Shown: positions 45,218 through 55,613 of the stretch, one piece after another | How the letters are laid out: each line of letters opens with the position of its first letter | How positions within the stretch are numbered: position 1 is the stretch's first letter | DNA from: Nocardioides mangrovi | GTDB taxonomy: Bacteria; Actinomycetota; Actinomycetes; Propionibacteriales; Nocardioidaceae | DNA: 64,000 nucleotides | Reading direction: 5' to 3' | Assembly: GCF_020073815.1 (NCBI RefSeq) | Contig: NZ_JAIQZJ010000008.1 | Location: 186,001-250,000 of the forward strand | The notes under the pieces: generated by a model | What the model saw: the letters and a program-made list of their open reading frames with translations, nothing else | Told to the model about the DNA's origin: nothing | Database searches by the model: none | Program-made: the position numbers and the translations under genes

Positions 45218-48200
45218 GTGACCCTGCAGATCCACCGCGCCGCGCGCACCGACGTGCTCGCGGACCGGCTCGCGGACCTGCTGGCCACGCCGCTGGCCGA
45301 CCCCTTCGCCGAGGAGGTCGTGGTGGTGCCGGCGAAGGGCGTGGAGCGCTGGCTGACCCAGCGCCTCTCGCACCGGCTCGGCACCGGCCCGCGTGGCGGC
45401 GACGGAGTGTGCGCGGGGGTGCGTTTCCTCAACCCCCGCTCGCTGGTGAGCCTGCTGCTCGGCCGCGACCGCGACGACCCGTGGGACCCCGAGCGGCTCG
45501 TGTGGCCGCTGCTCGCGACCATCGACGAGAGCCTCGGCGCGCCCGGGTTCGAGACCCTCACCGCGCACCTCGACGGCGAGATGCGGCGCAACCGCCGCTA
45601 CTCCGTGGCGATCCGGCTGGCGAGCCTCTTCGCGTCGTACGCCGGGCAGCGGCCGTCCCTCGTCGCGGCCTGGCGTGCGGGGGACGACGGCGACCTCGAC
45701 GACGACCTGCGCTGGCAGGCCGAGCTCTTGCGCCGGCTGCTGCCGAAGGTCGACGCGCCCGCACCCGACGTGCGCCATGCCGAGACCTGCGCGCTGATCG
45801 CGGCCGGCGGCGGCGACCTGCCGCTGCCCGACCGGCTCAGCCTCTTCGGCCACACCCGCCTGCCGGTCACCGAGGTCGAGCTGCTGCGCGCGCTGGGCGA
45901 GCACCGCGACGTCCACCTCTTCCTGCCGCAGCCCTCGCCGACCCTCTGGGACGACCTGGCCGGGCTCGGCGGCGTGGTCGCGCGCGACGACGACCCGTCC
46001 GCCGAGCGGGTCGGTCACCCGCTGCTCGCCTCGCTCGGCCGCGACGCCCGCGAGCTGCGCCGCACCCTCGACGGGATCCCCGCCGGGCTCGTCCCGGTGC
46101 CGACCCCCGAGCCCACGACGATGCTCGGCTGGCTCCAGCACGACCTGCGCGCCAACCACGCGCCGTCGTACGCCGAACGCGCGGAGCGCCGCCTCGCGGC
46201 CGGTGACACGTCCCTGCAGGTGCACGCCTGCCACGGCGCCGCGCGCCAGGTCGACGTGCTGCGCGAGGTGCTGGTCGGGCTGCTCGCCGACGACCCGACG
46301 CTCGAGCCGCGCGACATCCTCGTGATGTGCCCGGACATCGAGACCTACGCGCCGCTGATCTCGGCCGGGTTCGGGCTCGCGACCACGGAGGGCCATCCCG
46401 CCCACCGGCTGCGGGTCAAGCTCGCCGACCGGGCGCTGACGAGCACCAACCCGCTGCTCGCCGTCGCCGGTGACCTGCTCGAGCTGTCGGGTGGCCGGGT
46501 GACCGCGGCCGACGTGCTCGACCTGGCCGGGAGCGAGCCGTGCCGGCGGCGCTTCGGCTTCACCGACGACGAGCTCGACCGGGTCAGCCGCTGGGTCGCC
46601 CGGGCCGGGGTGCGGTGGGGGCTCGACGCCGAGGGGCGGGCCGCCTTCTCGATGCAGCGCTTCGGCCAGAACACCTGGCGCGCCGGGCTCGACCGCATCC
46701 TCCTCGGCGTCGCGATGAGCGGCGACGACCACCGACACCTCGGTGGGGGCCTGCCGCTCGACGACGTCGGCAGCAACGAGATCGACCTGGCCGGGCGGCT
46801 CGCCGAGCTGGTCGAGCGACTCGACGTCACGCTGACCGGGCTGGCCGAGGCACGCACGGTCGCCGACTGGGTCAGCTGCCTGCGGCTCGGCGTCCGGTCG
46901 CTGACCGACGTGGCGGCCGACGACGCCTGGCAGCTGCCCCAGCTCGAGCGCGAGCTGGCCCGGGCCGCGGCCTCCTCCCACGAGGGCGAGGTCGAGCTGC
47001 GGCTCTCCGACGTCCGCGCGATGCTCCAGTCCCGGCTGGCCGGACGGCCGACCCGTGCCAACTTCCGCACCGGCAGCCTGACCGTCGCGACGCTGGTGCC
47101 GATGCGGTCGGTGCCGCACCGCGTGGTCTGCCTGGTCGGTCTCGACGACGGCGTCTTCCCGCGCGCCGGTGCCGTCGACGGCGACGACGTGCTCGCCCGC
47201 CGACCGCGCACCGGCGAGCGCGACGCCCGCAGCGAGGACCGCCAGCTGCTCCTCGACGCCGTGCTCGCCGCGACCGAGCGGCTGGTCATCACCTACACCG
47301 GCGCCGACGAGCAGTCCGGCGCGCGCCGACCACCGGCCGTGCCGCTCGGCGAGATCCTCGACGCCGCCGACCGCACGACCGCCGAGCCGGTCCGCGACCG
47401 CATCGAGACCCGCCACCCGCTGCAGCCGTACGACGCCCGCAACTTCGACCCGCAGCGCCCCTTCAGCTTCGACGCCGCCTCGCTGGCCGGCGCGCGCTCC
47501 GCGTGGAGCGTCCGGCACGAGCCGCCGCCACTGCTGACCGGTCCGCTGCCCCGGCGTACGACGGGTGACGTGTCGCTCCAGGACCTCAAGGCCTTCCTCG
47601 TCCACCCGGTGCGGGCCTTCCTGCGCGAGCGCCTCGACGTGGCGGCGCCCTTCGAGCCCGACGACCTCGCCGACGCGATCCCGGTGACGCTGGACAGCCT
47701 GGAGAAGTGGCAGGTCGGCGACCGGCTGCTCCGCGAGGTGCTCGCGGGTGCCGACCCGGTCGCGGTGATGACCGCCGAGCAGCTCAGCGGCACCCTGCCG
47801 CCTGGCGGGCTCGGCGCCACCGCGCTGGAGGAGGTCGTGCAGGAGTGCCAGCGGCTCTGGGCGCGCACGGCCGACGTGCGCCAGGGGGAGAGCCGGTCGC
47901 TCGACGTCGACGTCGACCTCGGTGACGGGCGGCGGCTGACCGGGACCGTGCCCGGTGTCTACGGCACCCGCGTGGTGTCGCTCGGCTACTCCCGCCTCAA
48001 GCCCCGGCAGCGGATCCAGACCTGGGTCGACCTGCTCGCGCTGTCCGCGACCTACCCCGACCAGCACTTCACCGGCCACGCCATCGGTCGCGAGCGGGCC
48101 GGCCCGAAGCGCGCCCTGTCCGGCCCGCTCGACCACCGCGCGGTCGCCTGGCTGCGCGACCTGGTCGACCTGCGCGACGAGGGGCTCTGCCGGCCCCTGC

Positions 48201-48475
48201 CGCTCCCGGTCGCCACCGGCGCGGCCTGGGCCGAGGCGCACGTCCGCGAGCTGATGGGCCAGGACAGCCCGCCGCGCGAGGCCGCGCGCCGCGAGTGGGA
48301 GACCGACCCGCACAACTCCTTCGGCATCACCGGCGAGGACGACGACCCCTACCACCAACGGGTCTTCGGCGTCGGCGCCCCGATCGACGTCCTGGTCGAC
48401 GCCGGCCTGGGCGACCTCGCCGTACGCCTCTGGGAGCCGCTGCTCGCCGGGGCCGAGAAGGTGGGCCCGCTGTGA
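45218..48475 (+). CDS. recC: Exodeoxyribonuclease V gamma subunit RecC
   Basis: A 1085-aa RecC. The inactive helicase/nuclease-like subunit shows the family's opening residues (PFAEEVVVVPAKGVERWLTQRLS), LRLSDVRAML-type central blocks and SLTVATLVPMRSVPHRVVCLVGLDDGVFPR. It recognises Chi-like sites and holds the RecBCD complex that processes double-strand breaks and degrades linear foreign DNA. GTG 45218. RecB overlaps by 4 bp, giving the usual actinobacterial order recC-recB-recD. Confidence 0.93.
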   Translation: MTLQIHRAARTDVLADRLADLLATPLADPFAEEVVVVPAKGVERWLTQRLSHRLGTGPRGGDGVCAGVRFLNPRSLVSLLLGRDRDDPWDPERLVWPLLATIDESLGAPGFETLTAHLDGEMRRNRRYSVAIRLASLFASYAGQRPSLVAAWRAGDDGDLDDDLRWQAELLRRLLPKVDAPAPDVRHAETCALIAAGGGDLPLPDRLSLFGHTRLPVTEVELLRALGEHRDVHLFLPQPSPTLWDDLAGLGGVVARDDDPSAERVGHPLLASLGRDARELRRTLDGIPAGLVPVPTPEPTTMLGWLQHDLRANHAPSYAERAERRLAAGDTSLQVHACHGAARQVDVLREVLVGLLADDPTLEPRDILVMCPDIETYAPLISAGFGLATTEGHPAHRLRVKLADRALTSTNPLLAVAGDLLELSGGRVTAADVLDLAGSEPCRRRFGFTDDELDRVSRWVARAGVRWGLDAEGRAAFSMQRFGQNTWRAGLDRILLGVAMSGDDHRHLGGGLPLDDVGSNEIDLAGRLAELVERLDVTLTGLAEARTVADWVSCLRLGVRSLTDVAADDAWQLPQLERELARAAASSHEGEVELRLSDVRAMLQSRLAGRPTRANFRTGSLTVATLVPMRSVPHRVVCLVGLDDGVFPRAGAVDGDDVLARRPRTGERDARSEDRQLLLDAVLAATERLVITYTGADEQSGARRPPAVPLGEILDAADRTTAEPVRDRIETRHPLQPYDARNFDPQRPFSFDAASLAGARSAWSVRHEPPPLLTGPLPRRTTGDVSLQDLKAFLVHPVRAFLRERLDVAAPFEPDDLADAIPVTLDSLEKWQVGDRLLREVLAGADPVAVMTAEQLSGTLPPGGLGATALEEVVQECQRLWARTADVRQGESRSLDVDVDLGDGRRLTGTVPGVYGTRVVSLGYSRLKPRQRIQTWVDLLALSATYPDQHFTGHAIGRERAGPKRALSGPLDHRAVAWLRDLVDLRDEGLCRPLPLPVATGAAWAEAHVRELMGQDSPPREAARREWETDPHNSFGITGEDDDPYHQRVFGVGAPIDVLVDAGLGDLAVRLWEPLLAGAEKVGPL

Positions 48476-51400
48476 GCTCCCTGCAGCCCTTCGACATCCG
48501 CGACCCGCTGCCCACCGGCACCGTGCTGCTCGAGGCCAGCGCCGGCACCGGCAAGACCTGGACCATCGGCGCGCTCGTGACCCGCTACATCGCCGAGGGC
48601 GTCGCGAGTCTCGAGCAGATGCTGGTCGTGACGTTCGGGCGCGCGGCCAGCCAGGAGCTGCGCGAGCGCGTGCGCGCCCAGCTGGTCGAGGCCGAGCGGG
48701 TGCTCAGCGACGACCCGGCGGCGACCGGGGTCGGCGACTCCGAGCTGGTCGCGATGCTGCGCTCGTGGGACGCCGACCAGCGTCGGCTCGGCCACCGGCG
48801 GGTCACCGAGGCGCTGGCCGGCTTCGACGCGGCGACGATCGCGACCACCCACCAGTTCTGCTCGCTGGTGCTCGACTCCCTGGGCGTCGCGGGCGACACC
48901 GACTCCCGCGCGCGGCTGGTCGAGGACCTCGACGACCTGGTCAAGGAGACCGTCGACGACCTCTTCCTGCGGGCCTTCGCCTACGACGAGGGCGGCCCGG
49001 TCTTCACCCACGACGAGGCGATGGCGATCGCCCGGGCCGCGGTCGGCGATCCGCAGGCGCGGCTCGAGCCGGCCGACGAGGACCGCGGCACGGTCGCCGG
49101 TCGCAAGGTCAGCTTCGCCTCCGCCGTCCGCGACGAGCTCGACCGGCGCAAGCGGCGGCTCGGCATCCTGTCCTACGACGACCTCCTGTCCCAGCTCGCC
49201 GACGCGCTCGTCGAGGAGGACGGTGCGGCCGCGCAGCGGATGCGCCAGCGCTGGCAGATCGTGCTGGTCGACGAGTTCCAGGACACCGACCCGGTGCAGT
49301 GGCAGGTGCTCGACCGCGCCTTCAGCGGCCACGCCACGATGGTCCTGATCGGCGATCCCAAGCAGGCCATCTACGCCTTCCGCGGCGGCGACGTGACGAC
49401 CTACCTCCAGGCCGCCGCGACCGCGCAGACCCAGCAGACCCTGGCGGTCAACTGGCGCAGCGACGCCCCGCTGCTGGACGGGTTCCAACGGCTGCTCGCC
49501 GGCGCCGCGCTCGGCGACGACCGCATCGTGGTCCGCGACGTCACCGCCCACCACCACGAGAGCCGGCTCGTCGGCGCACCCGCGGCCGAGCCGTTCCGGG
49601 TCCGGGTCGTGCGCCGCGAGACCTTCGGCCGCCGGGGCGGCTCGACGCTCACCGTCGGCCAGGTGCGACCCCACATCGCACGCGACCTCGCCCTCGACGT
49701 ACGCCGGCTGCTGGCCAGCGGTGCGACGTACGACGGCGAGCCGGTCCGGCCGCGCGACGTCGCGGTGATCAGCTACCGCCACGCCGACCTCGCCGCCGTG
49801 CGCGAGGCGCTGCTCGCCGTCGGGGTGCCGGCCGTGATCGCCGGCGGCGGCAGCGTCTTCGCGACCCCGGCGGCGGTCGAGTGGCTGACGCTGCTGGAGG
49901 CGCTGGAGCAGCCGCACCGCAGCACCCGCGTGCGATCGGCCGCGCTCACCTGCTTCCTCGGCCGCACCGCCGCCGAGCTCGACGTCCGCGGCGACGACCT
50001 GACCGACGAGGTCGCCGACACCCTGCGCACCTGGGTCGAGCTCTTCACCACCCGCGGGATCGCGGCGGTGCTCGAGGCCGCCAACGTGGCCGGCCTGCCC
50101 GAGCGGGTGCTCGCCGAGGTCGGCGGGGACCGCCGACTCACCGACCTGCGCCACATCGGCGAGGCGCTGCACGAGGTGACGCTCACCGAGCGCCACGGCC
50201 TGGTCTCCCTGCTGACCTGGCTGCGCGAGCAGGTTCGCGAGGGTCGCGCCGGCCGCGGCATCGAGCGCACCCGCCGCCTCGACTCCGACGCCGCCGCCGT
50301 GCAGCTGGTGACGATCCACGCGAGCAAGGGCCTGGAGTACCCCGTCGTCTACCTGCCCGCGCTCTCCGACCGCTTCGTGCCCAAGCCGACCCGGCCGCTC
50401 TTCCACGACGACGAGGGCCGGCGCTGCCTCGACGTCGGCGGCGCCGGCGCGCACTGGGGCGGCCACTGCCGCCGCTGGGCCGACGAGGAGGCCGGTGAGT
50501 GGCTGCGCCTGCTCTACGTCGCCATCACCCGCGCCAAGTCGCAGGTCGTCGCGTGGTGGGCGCCGACCAAGAACGCCGTCGCCTCGCCGCTTCACCGGAT
50601 GCTGCTCCGGCCGCCCGACGTGGCCGAGGTCCCGGACTCGCCGCCGGTGCCCGACGACGACGCCGTCGTGCGGCTCTTCGCCGAGTGGCGCGACCGCGGC
50701 GGCCCGGCGCCCGAGCCGGCGCTCCACCAGGACCCGGGCGCCGACCCGCCCGCTCCCACCGCCCCCGCCCTCGTCGCCCGCAGCTTCACCCGCGAGGTCG
50801 ACACCGAGTGGCGGCGCGCGTCGTACTCCTCCCTGAGCAAGGTCGAGGCGGTCGCGTCCGTCGCGAGTGAGCCCGAGGTGATCGGCAAGGACGACGAGCC
50901 CATCGAGCCGGTCGAGGACGTCTCGGCCGCGCCGCTCGAGGGCGACGTGCCCTCGCCGATGGCCGGGCTCCCGGTGGGTGCGACGTTCGGCTCCCTGGTC
51001 CACGCGGTGCTCGAGCACACCGACCCCGACGCGGCCGACCTGCGCGCGGAGCTGCTCGGCCACATCGACGAGCAGCTCGGCTGGTGGCCGGTCGAGCTCG
51101 ACCGCGAGGAGCTGGCCGACGCGCTCGTCGCGGTCTGCGACTCGCCGCTCGGACCGCTGGCCGACACGACCCTCCGCGAGGTGTCGCTCGGCGACCGGCT
51201 GCGCGAGATGGAGTTCGAGCTGCCACTGGGCGACGGTCTCCTCGGTGCGGTCGGGCCGCTGCTCGAGCGACACCTGCCCGAGGGCGATCCCGTCCGTCGC
51301 TACGCCGAGCAGCTCGCCGGTCCGCTGGGTGAGCAGACCCTGCGCGGCTACCTCACCGGCTCGGTCGACGTCGTGCTCCGGGTGCGCACCGAGCAGGGTC

Positions 51401-51744
51401 CGCGCTACCTGGTCGTCGACTACAAGACCAACTGGCTCGGCCCGGCCGACCAGCCGCTCACCGCCCACAGCTACCGCCCCGAGGCGCTCGACGACGCGAT
51501 GGGCCACTCCGACTACCCGCTCCAGGCGCTGCTCTACGCCGCGGTCCTGCATCGCTTCCTGCGCTGGCGCCAGCCGGGCTACGACCCCGAGCAGCACCTC
51601 GGCGGCGTGCTCTACCTCTACCTGCGCGGCATGTGCGGCCCCGACACCCCGCTCGTCGACGGCGCCCCCTGCGGCGTCTTCGCCTGGCGCCCGCCGGTCG
51701 CCCTCGTCGAGGACCTCTCCGACCTCCTGGACGGTGCACCATGA
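48472..51744 (+). CDS. recB: Exodeoxyribonuclease V beta subunit RecB
   Basis: A 1090-aa UvrD/Rep-type helicase-nuclease. Walker A EASAGTGKT (21-29), DEFQDTDPVQW, IGDPKQAIYAFRGGD, a VNWRSD block and a TIHASKGLEYPVVYLP block are helicase motifs; the C-terminal nuclease domain has VVDYKTNW near residue 983, including the metal-binding Asp and catalytic Lys. It unwinds and cuts DNA in RecBCD. Start GTG overlaps recC; recD overlaps by 4 bp. Confidence 0.95.
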   Translation: MSSLQPFDIRDPLPTGTVLLEASAGTGKTWTIGALVTRYIAEGVASLEQMLVVTFGRAASQELRERVRAQLVEAERVLSDDPAATGVGDSELVAMLRSWDADQRRLGHRRVTEALAGFDAATIATTHQFCSLVLDSLGVAGDTDSRARLVEDLDDLVKETVDDLFLRAFAYDEGGPVFTHDEAMAIARAAVGDPQARLEPADEDRGTVAGRKVSFASAVRDELDRRKRRLGILSYDDLLSQLADALVEEDGAAAQRMRQRWQIVLVDEFQDTDPVQWQVLDRAFSGHATMVLIGDPKQAIYAFRGGDVTTYLQAAATAQTQQTLAVNWRSDAPLLDGFQRLLAGAALGDDRIVVRDVTAHHHESRLVGAPAAEPFRVRVVRRETFGRRGGSTLTVGQVRPHIARDLALDVRRLLASGATYDGEPVRPRDVAVISYRHADLAAVREALLAVGVPAVIAGGGSVFATPAAVEWLTLLEALEQPHRSTRVRSAALTCFLGRTAAELDVRGDDLTDEVADTLRTWVELFTTRGIAAVLEAANVAGLPERVLAEVGGDRRLTDLRHIGEALHEVTLTERHGLVSLLTWLREQVREGRAGRGIERTRRLDSDAAAVQLVTIHASKGLEYPVVYLPALSDRFVPKPTRPLFHDDEGRRCLDVGGAGAHWGGHCRRWADEEAGEWLRLLYVAITRAKSQVVAWWAPTKNAVASPLHRMLLRPPDVAEVPDSPPVPDDDAVVRLFAEWRDRGGPAPEPALHQDPGADPPAPTAPALVARSFTREVDTEWRRASYSSLSKVEAVASVASEPEVIGKDDEPIEPVEDVSAAPLEGDVPSPMAGLPVGATFGSLVHAVLEHTDPDAADLRAELLGHIDEQLGWWPVELDREELADALVAVCDSPLGPLADTTLREVSLGDRLREMEFELPLGDGLLGAVGPLLERHLPEGDPVRRYAEQLAGPLGEQTLRGYLTGSVDVVLRVRTEQGPRYLVVDYKTNWLGPADQPLTAHSYRPEALDDAMGHSDYPLQALLYAAVLHRFLRWRQPGYDPEQHLGGVLYLYLRGMCGPDTPLVDGAPCGVFAWRPPVALVEDLSDLLDGAP

Positions 51745-53498
51745 CCGAGCTCTTCGAGCCGACCAGCGAGCACGACTGGCGGCTGGCGACGCGGGCGGGC
51801 GGGCTGCTCGCGACGTACAACGAGGCCGGCGTGCTCACCGCGCCCGACGTCCACGTGGCGACCCGGGTCGGCGGGCTCGGCGGTGAGGACGACGAGCGGG
51901 TGCTGCTCGCGGTCGCGCTGGCGGTGCGCGCCGTACGCCGCGGCTCCGTCTGCCTCGACCTCGACACCGTGACGACCGCGGCACCCGAGCTCGACTGGCC
52001 CGAGCGCGACGCCTGGGTGGCGGCGATCGAGGGGTCGCCGCTGGTCGCCGCGGGCGTGGTGCGGTGGGAGCTCGGCCTGCTCTACCTCGACCGCTACCAC
52101 CGGCTCGAGACCCAGGTGCACGACGACCTGGCCGCGCGGCTCGACCAGGCGCCGCCGCCGGTCGACGAGGCGCGGCTGGCCGAGGCGCTGGCGAAGGTCG
52201 GCACCGGACACTTCAGCGACGAGCAGCGCGACGCCGTGGTGGCCGCGCTGCATCGGCGGACGACGATCCTCACCGGCGGCCCCGGCACCGGCAAGACGAC
52301 GACGGTCGCCCGGCTGCTCGCTCTCCTCGCCGACCAGGCCGGCGGCCGTCTCGCGGTTGCCCTCGCGGCGCCGACCGGCAAGGCCGCGACCCGGCTCCAG
52401 GAGGCGGTCGCCGCCGAGCTCACGGTCGTCGCGCAGACCTGGCCCGACGTCACCGACCTGGTCGGCCGCCCGGACGGTCTGACCCTGCACCGGCTGCTCG
52501 GCTGGCGCCCCGACAACGCCACCCGCTTCCGACACGACCGCTCCAACCGGCTCAAGTACGACGTGGTCGTCGTCGACGAGTCCTCGATGGTCGAGCTGAC
52601 CATGATGGGCCGACTGCTGGAGGCGCTCCGCCCGGAGAGTCGGCTGGTGCTGGTCGGCGACCCGCAGCAGCTGACCTCGGTCGGCGCGGGCGCGGTCCTC
52701 AGCGACCTGGTCGCCGGCTACGAGCAGCGGCCCGACTCACCGGTCGCCGCGCTGTCGCGCAACTTCCGCTCCGAGGAGGACATCAAGGCGCTGGCCGCCG
52801 CGCTGCGTGCCGGCGACGCCGACGCGGTCGTCGACGTCCTTCGTCAGCCCTCCGACCAGGTGGAGTGGGTCGACGCCTCCGACGAGGCGACGGTCGAGGC
52901 CGCCCTGCGCCCCGACTCGCTCGCCGCCGCTCGGGCCGTCTGGTCGGCGGCCGTGGCCGAGGACCCGGCGGCCGCGCTCGCCGAGCTCGACCGCTACCGC
53001 CTGCTCTGCGCACACCGCGAGGGCCCCTACGGCGTCCGCCGCTGGAACCACCTCGTCGAGCGCTGGCTCGGCGAGGACCCGGAGGTCGACCTCTACTCCC
53101 AGTGGTACGTCGGCCGTCCGTTGCTGGTGACCAGCAACGACTACGCCCTCGACGTCTACAACGGCGAGACCGGCGTCGTGGTGCGGCGCGAGGGCCGGGC
53201 CCGGGCGTTCGTCGCGGGGTCCGAGCGGTTGAAGGAGTTCGCACCCGGCCGGCTCGACGCCGTCGAGACCATGCACGCGATGACGATCCACAAGAGCCAG
53301 GGCAGCCAGGCCGACCGGGTGAGCGTGCTGCTGCCCGACGAGGGCTCGCGGCTGCTGACCCGCGAGCTCTTCTACACCGCGGTCACCCGCGCCCGGCAGC
53401 ACGTCCGCGTGGTCGGCTCGGAGGCCGCCGTACGCGCGGCCGTCGCGACCCGGGCGCAGCGCGCCACCGGCCTGCGGCTGCGTCTCGCGGAGCGGTGA
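51741..53498 (+). CDS. recD: Exodeoxyribonuclease V alpha subunit RecD
   Basis: A 585-aa SF1B helicase subunit. Walker A GGPGTGKTTT near residue 179, VVVDESSMVELTMM (motif II), LVGDPQQLTSVGAG (motif III), ALSRNFRS (motif IV region) and the C-terminal TMHAMTIHKSQGSQ and YTAVTRAR motifs (V, VI). It is the 5'-3' motor of RecBCD. ATG 51741 overlaps the recB stop by 4 bp. Normal length; the operon is complete. Confidence 0.95.
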   Translation: MTELFEPTSEHDWRLATRAGGLLATYNEAGVLTAPDVHVATRVGGLGGEDDERVLLAVALAVRAVRRGSVCLDLDTVTTAAPELDWPERDAWVAAIEGSPLVAAGVVRWELGLLYLDRYHRLETQVHDDLAARLDQAPPPVDEARLAEALAKVGTGHFSDEQRDAVVAALHRRTTILTGGPGTGKTTTVARLLALLADQAGGRLAVALAAPTGKAATRLQEAVAAELTVVAQTWPDVTDLVGRPDGLTLHRLLGWRPDNATRFRHDRSNRLKYDVVVVDESSMVELTMMGRLLEALRPESRLVLVGDPQQLTSVGAGAVLSDLVAGYEQRPDSPVAALSRNFRSEEDIKALAAALRAGDADAVVDVLRQPSDQVEWVDASDEATVEAALRPDSLAAARAVWSAAVAEDPAAALAELDRYRLLCAHREGPYGVRRWNHLVERWLGEDPEVDLYSQWYVGRPLLVTSNDYALDVYNGETGVVVRREGRARAFVAGSERLKEFAPGRLDAVETMHAMTIHKSQGSQADRVSVLLPDEGSRLLTRELFYTAVTRARQHVRVVGSEAAVRAAVATRAQRATGLRLRLAER

Positions 53499-53541
53499 GC
53501 GGGAAACCCCGTCGCAACGTCGTCCGGCTAGGGTCGAGGGC

Positions 53542-54165
53542 ATGCCGTACCTGCTGCGCGTCGAGCTCCCCGACATCCCGGGGTCGCTGGGTCGCGTCGC
53601 GACGGCCATCGGTATGGCCGGCGGCGACATCGAGGCGATCGAGATCGTCGAGAAGCGGCACGACGGCGTGGCCGTCGACGACGTGCTCCTCGAGACCGCC
53701 CCGGGCGCCATGCCCGACTCCATCGTGTCGGCGTGCAACGCCCTCGACGGCGTCCGCGTCGTCTGGATCAGCCGGTACGCCGCGGGCGGCAACCTCTTCC
53801 TCGACCTCGAGGCCGTCGAGGAGCTGACCGCCGACCCCGAGGGCGCGCTCGACCGGCTCATCGACCTGCTGCCGGTCACCTTCCGCGCCGACTGGGCGGC
53901 CCGGGTCAGCAAGATCGACGGCGTCGTCTACTCCACACCGGCCGCGCCCCGCGAGCTGTCCTGGGTCGGCATCGACCGCGCCGACCACCTCGAGTCCGAC
54001 GACGAGAACGACGTCCGCTGCGGCGCCCGGCTCAACAAGTCGGAGATCGTCGTCATCGGCCGCCGCGGCGGCCCCGACTTCCTCGACTCCGAGATCGCCC
54101 GCCTCGGCCACCTCGTCGGCCTGGCCATGTCGATCACCCGCGGCGCCAAGTCCCACGCCCACTGA
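53542..54165 (+). CDS. ACT-domain protein
   Basis: A 207-aa protein. Residues 1-75 are an ACT domain (YLLRVELPDIPGSLGRVATAIGMAGGDIEAIEI), a ligand-sensing module for amino acids. The rest (about 85-205) holds a GAF-like stretch with TFRADWAARV..IDGVVYST and VIGRRGGPDFLDSEIARLGHL. Proteins of this layout are common in actinobacteria and uncharacterised. ATG 53542, 43 bases after recD; co-transcription is possible. Confidence 0.8.
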   Translation: MPYLLRVELPDIPGSLGRVATAIGMAGGDIEAIEIVEKRHDGVAVDDVLLETAPGAMPDSIVSACNALDGVRVVWISRYAAGGNLFLDLEAVEELTADPEGALDRLIDLLPVTFRADWAARVSKIDGVVYSTPAAPRELSWVGIDRADHLESDDENDVRCGARLNKSEIVVIGRRGGPDFLDSEIARLGHLVGLAMSITRGAKSHAH

Positions 54166-54198
54166 CCTCGCGCGGGGGCCGCTCGGGGGTCAGTGGGG

Positions 54199-54256
54199 TA
54201 GTCCCGCACGTTTTCGCAGATTGGGAGCGCTCCCGACCGCGAAACGTGCGGGACTA
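54199..54256. terminator. Large convergent-gene hairpin (bidirectional terminator candidate)
   Basis: TAGTCCCGCACGTTTTCGC (54199-54217) pairs with GCGAAACGTGCGGGACTA (54239-54256), complete except one bulged T. An inner palindrome GGGAGCGCTCCC (54223-54234) can form the tip. It sits between convergent genes (ACT protein and MFS transporter), 12 bases before the MFS stop side. No T-run follows on either strand. Confidence 0.7.
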
Positions 54257-54268
54257 TCGACCTGGGGG

Positions 54269-55573
54269 TCAGCGCACCGACCGGATCCGGGTCACGAAGA
54301 CCGAGCCGAGCAGGCCGCAGACGAACGCGCTGAGGTAGACCACGAAGTAGCCGGTCGAGAAGGCGTCGCCGTGGGTCTCGGTGCGACCGCCGAGGCCCTC
54401 GACGAGGAGCAGCAGCGCGGCGGCGATGGCCGGGGCGAAGACCTGGGGGAGGGCGTTGGCGATGTTGATGACGCCGAGGTCCTTGGCGCGGTCCTCGGCG
54501 CCGGGCAGCACCTGGGTGATGAGCGCGAAGTCGACCGCGGTGTAGATCCCGTAGCCGATGCCCATCAGCACCGCCGCGGCGACGGCGGCCGGCCAGGTCT
54601 GCACGACCGCCAGCAGCAGTGCGGCCGTCGCGCCGACGATGCCGGACCAGATCACGAACACCTTCCGCCGGCCGATCCGGTCGCTCCAGACGCCGAAGGT
54701 CACCGCCGTCGCCATCAGCACGACGCCGTAGATCGCGGTCAGCACGAAGACCCGCCCGTCGGCGTCGTCCTTGTCGATGCCGACCGCGTCCTGGAGGTAG
54801 TAGAGGAGGTAGAGCAGCCCGAGGCTGTTGCCCAGGTTGACCAGGAAGCGGGTGATCCAGGCCCACGCGAAGTCCGGGTGCTGACGAGGCGAGACCCAGA
54901 AGGACCGCAGGAAGGCACCCCAGTCGAACGGCGGCGGGTACTCCTCGGGAGCGAGCGCGAGGTCGCGGGAGTCCAGGCTGTAGGGGATGGTCAGGACGAC
55001 CAGGACGATCGTCGTGACGACGTACCCGGTCGCGATCGACCCGGTCGCTGACGCGATGCCGGTGCCGGCCACCACGCCGAAGGTCTGCGCGACGGCGAGG
55101 ATGCCGCCCACCCGTCCGCGGGAGCGCGACGGCACCTGGTCCGGGATCGTCGCGGTGACCGCGGCCAGCATCGCGTTGAGCGCCGCCTGCACGCCGCACC
55201 ACCCGACCGCCATCACCACGACGTTGTCCGCGACCGAGAGCACCAGCAGCGAGACCGCGCCGCCCGCCGCCCCGGCGACCACCCACGGGAGCCGCCGCCC
55301 GATCCGCAGCGTGGTCCGGTCGGAGAATGCGCCGAAGACCGGGTTGCAGATCACCGACGTCAGCGCGCCGAGGCCGAGCACGACCGCGAGGATCTGCTTC
55401 TTCGCGTCGGCGTCGATCGCCTCCGCCTGCTGGGCGAGCAGCACCTGGATCGGGCCGAAGAAGCCCGCCCACAGGCCGATGCTGGCCAGCATCAGCCACG
55501 CGACCCAGCGATCCGGCGGCTCCTCGGTCGGCTCGGCCAGCGCGGACCGACGCGCGCCTGTGTCCGTCGTCAC
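54269..55573 (-). CDS. MFS transporter, sugar-cation-symporter-like
   Basis: A 434-aa membrane protein with 12 hydrophobic segments in two halves and a central charged loop. The GAFSDRTTLRIGRRLPW cytoplasmic loop after the second helix and GVWSDRIGRRKVFV in the second half are the major-facilitator signature pair. DRT..RIGRR resembles the GPH/MelB-like branch. Substrate is unknown. Start GTG 55573. Confidence 0.85.
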   Translation of the reverse strand: MTTDTGARRSALAEPTEEPPDRWVAWLMLASIGLWAGFFGPIQVLLAQQAEAIDADAKKQILAVVLGLGALTSVICNPVFGAFSDRTTLRIGRRLPWVVAGAAGGAVSLLVLSVADNVVVMAVGWCGVQAALNAMLAAVTATIPDQVPSRSRGRVGGILAVAQTFGVVAGTGIASATGSIATGYVVTTIVLVVLTIPYSLDSRDLALAPEEYPPPFDWGAFLRSFWVSPRQHPDFAWAWITRFLVNLGNSLGLLYLLYYLQDAVGIDKDDADGRVFVLTAIYGVVLMATAVTFGVWSDRIGRRKVFVIWSGIVGATAALLLAVVQTWPAAVAAAVLMGIGYGIYTAVDFALITQVLPGAEDRAKDLGVINIANALPQVFAPAIAAALLLLVEGLGGRTETHGDAFSTGYFVVYLSAFVCGLLGSVFVTRIRSVR

Positions 55574-55613
55574 CCGCGCATCGTGGCACTCACGACGCGG
55601 GAGCGTGCGCGAT

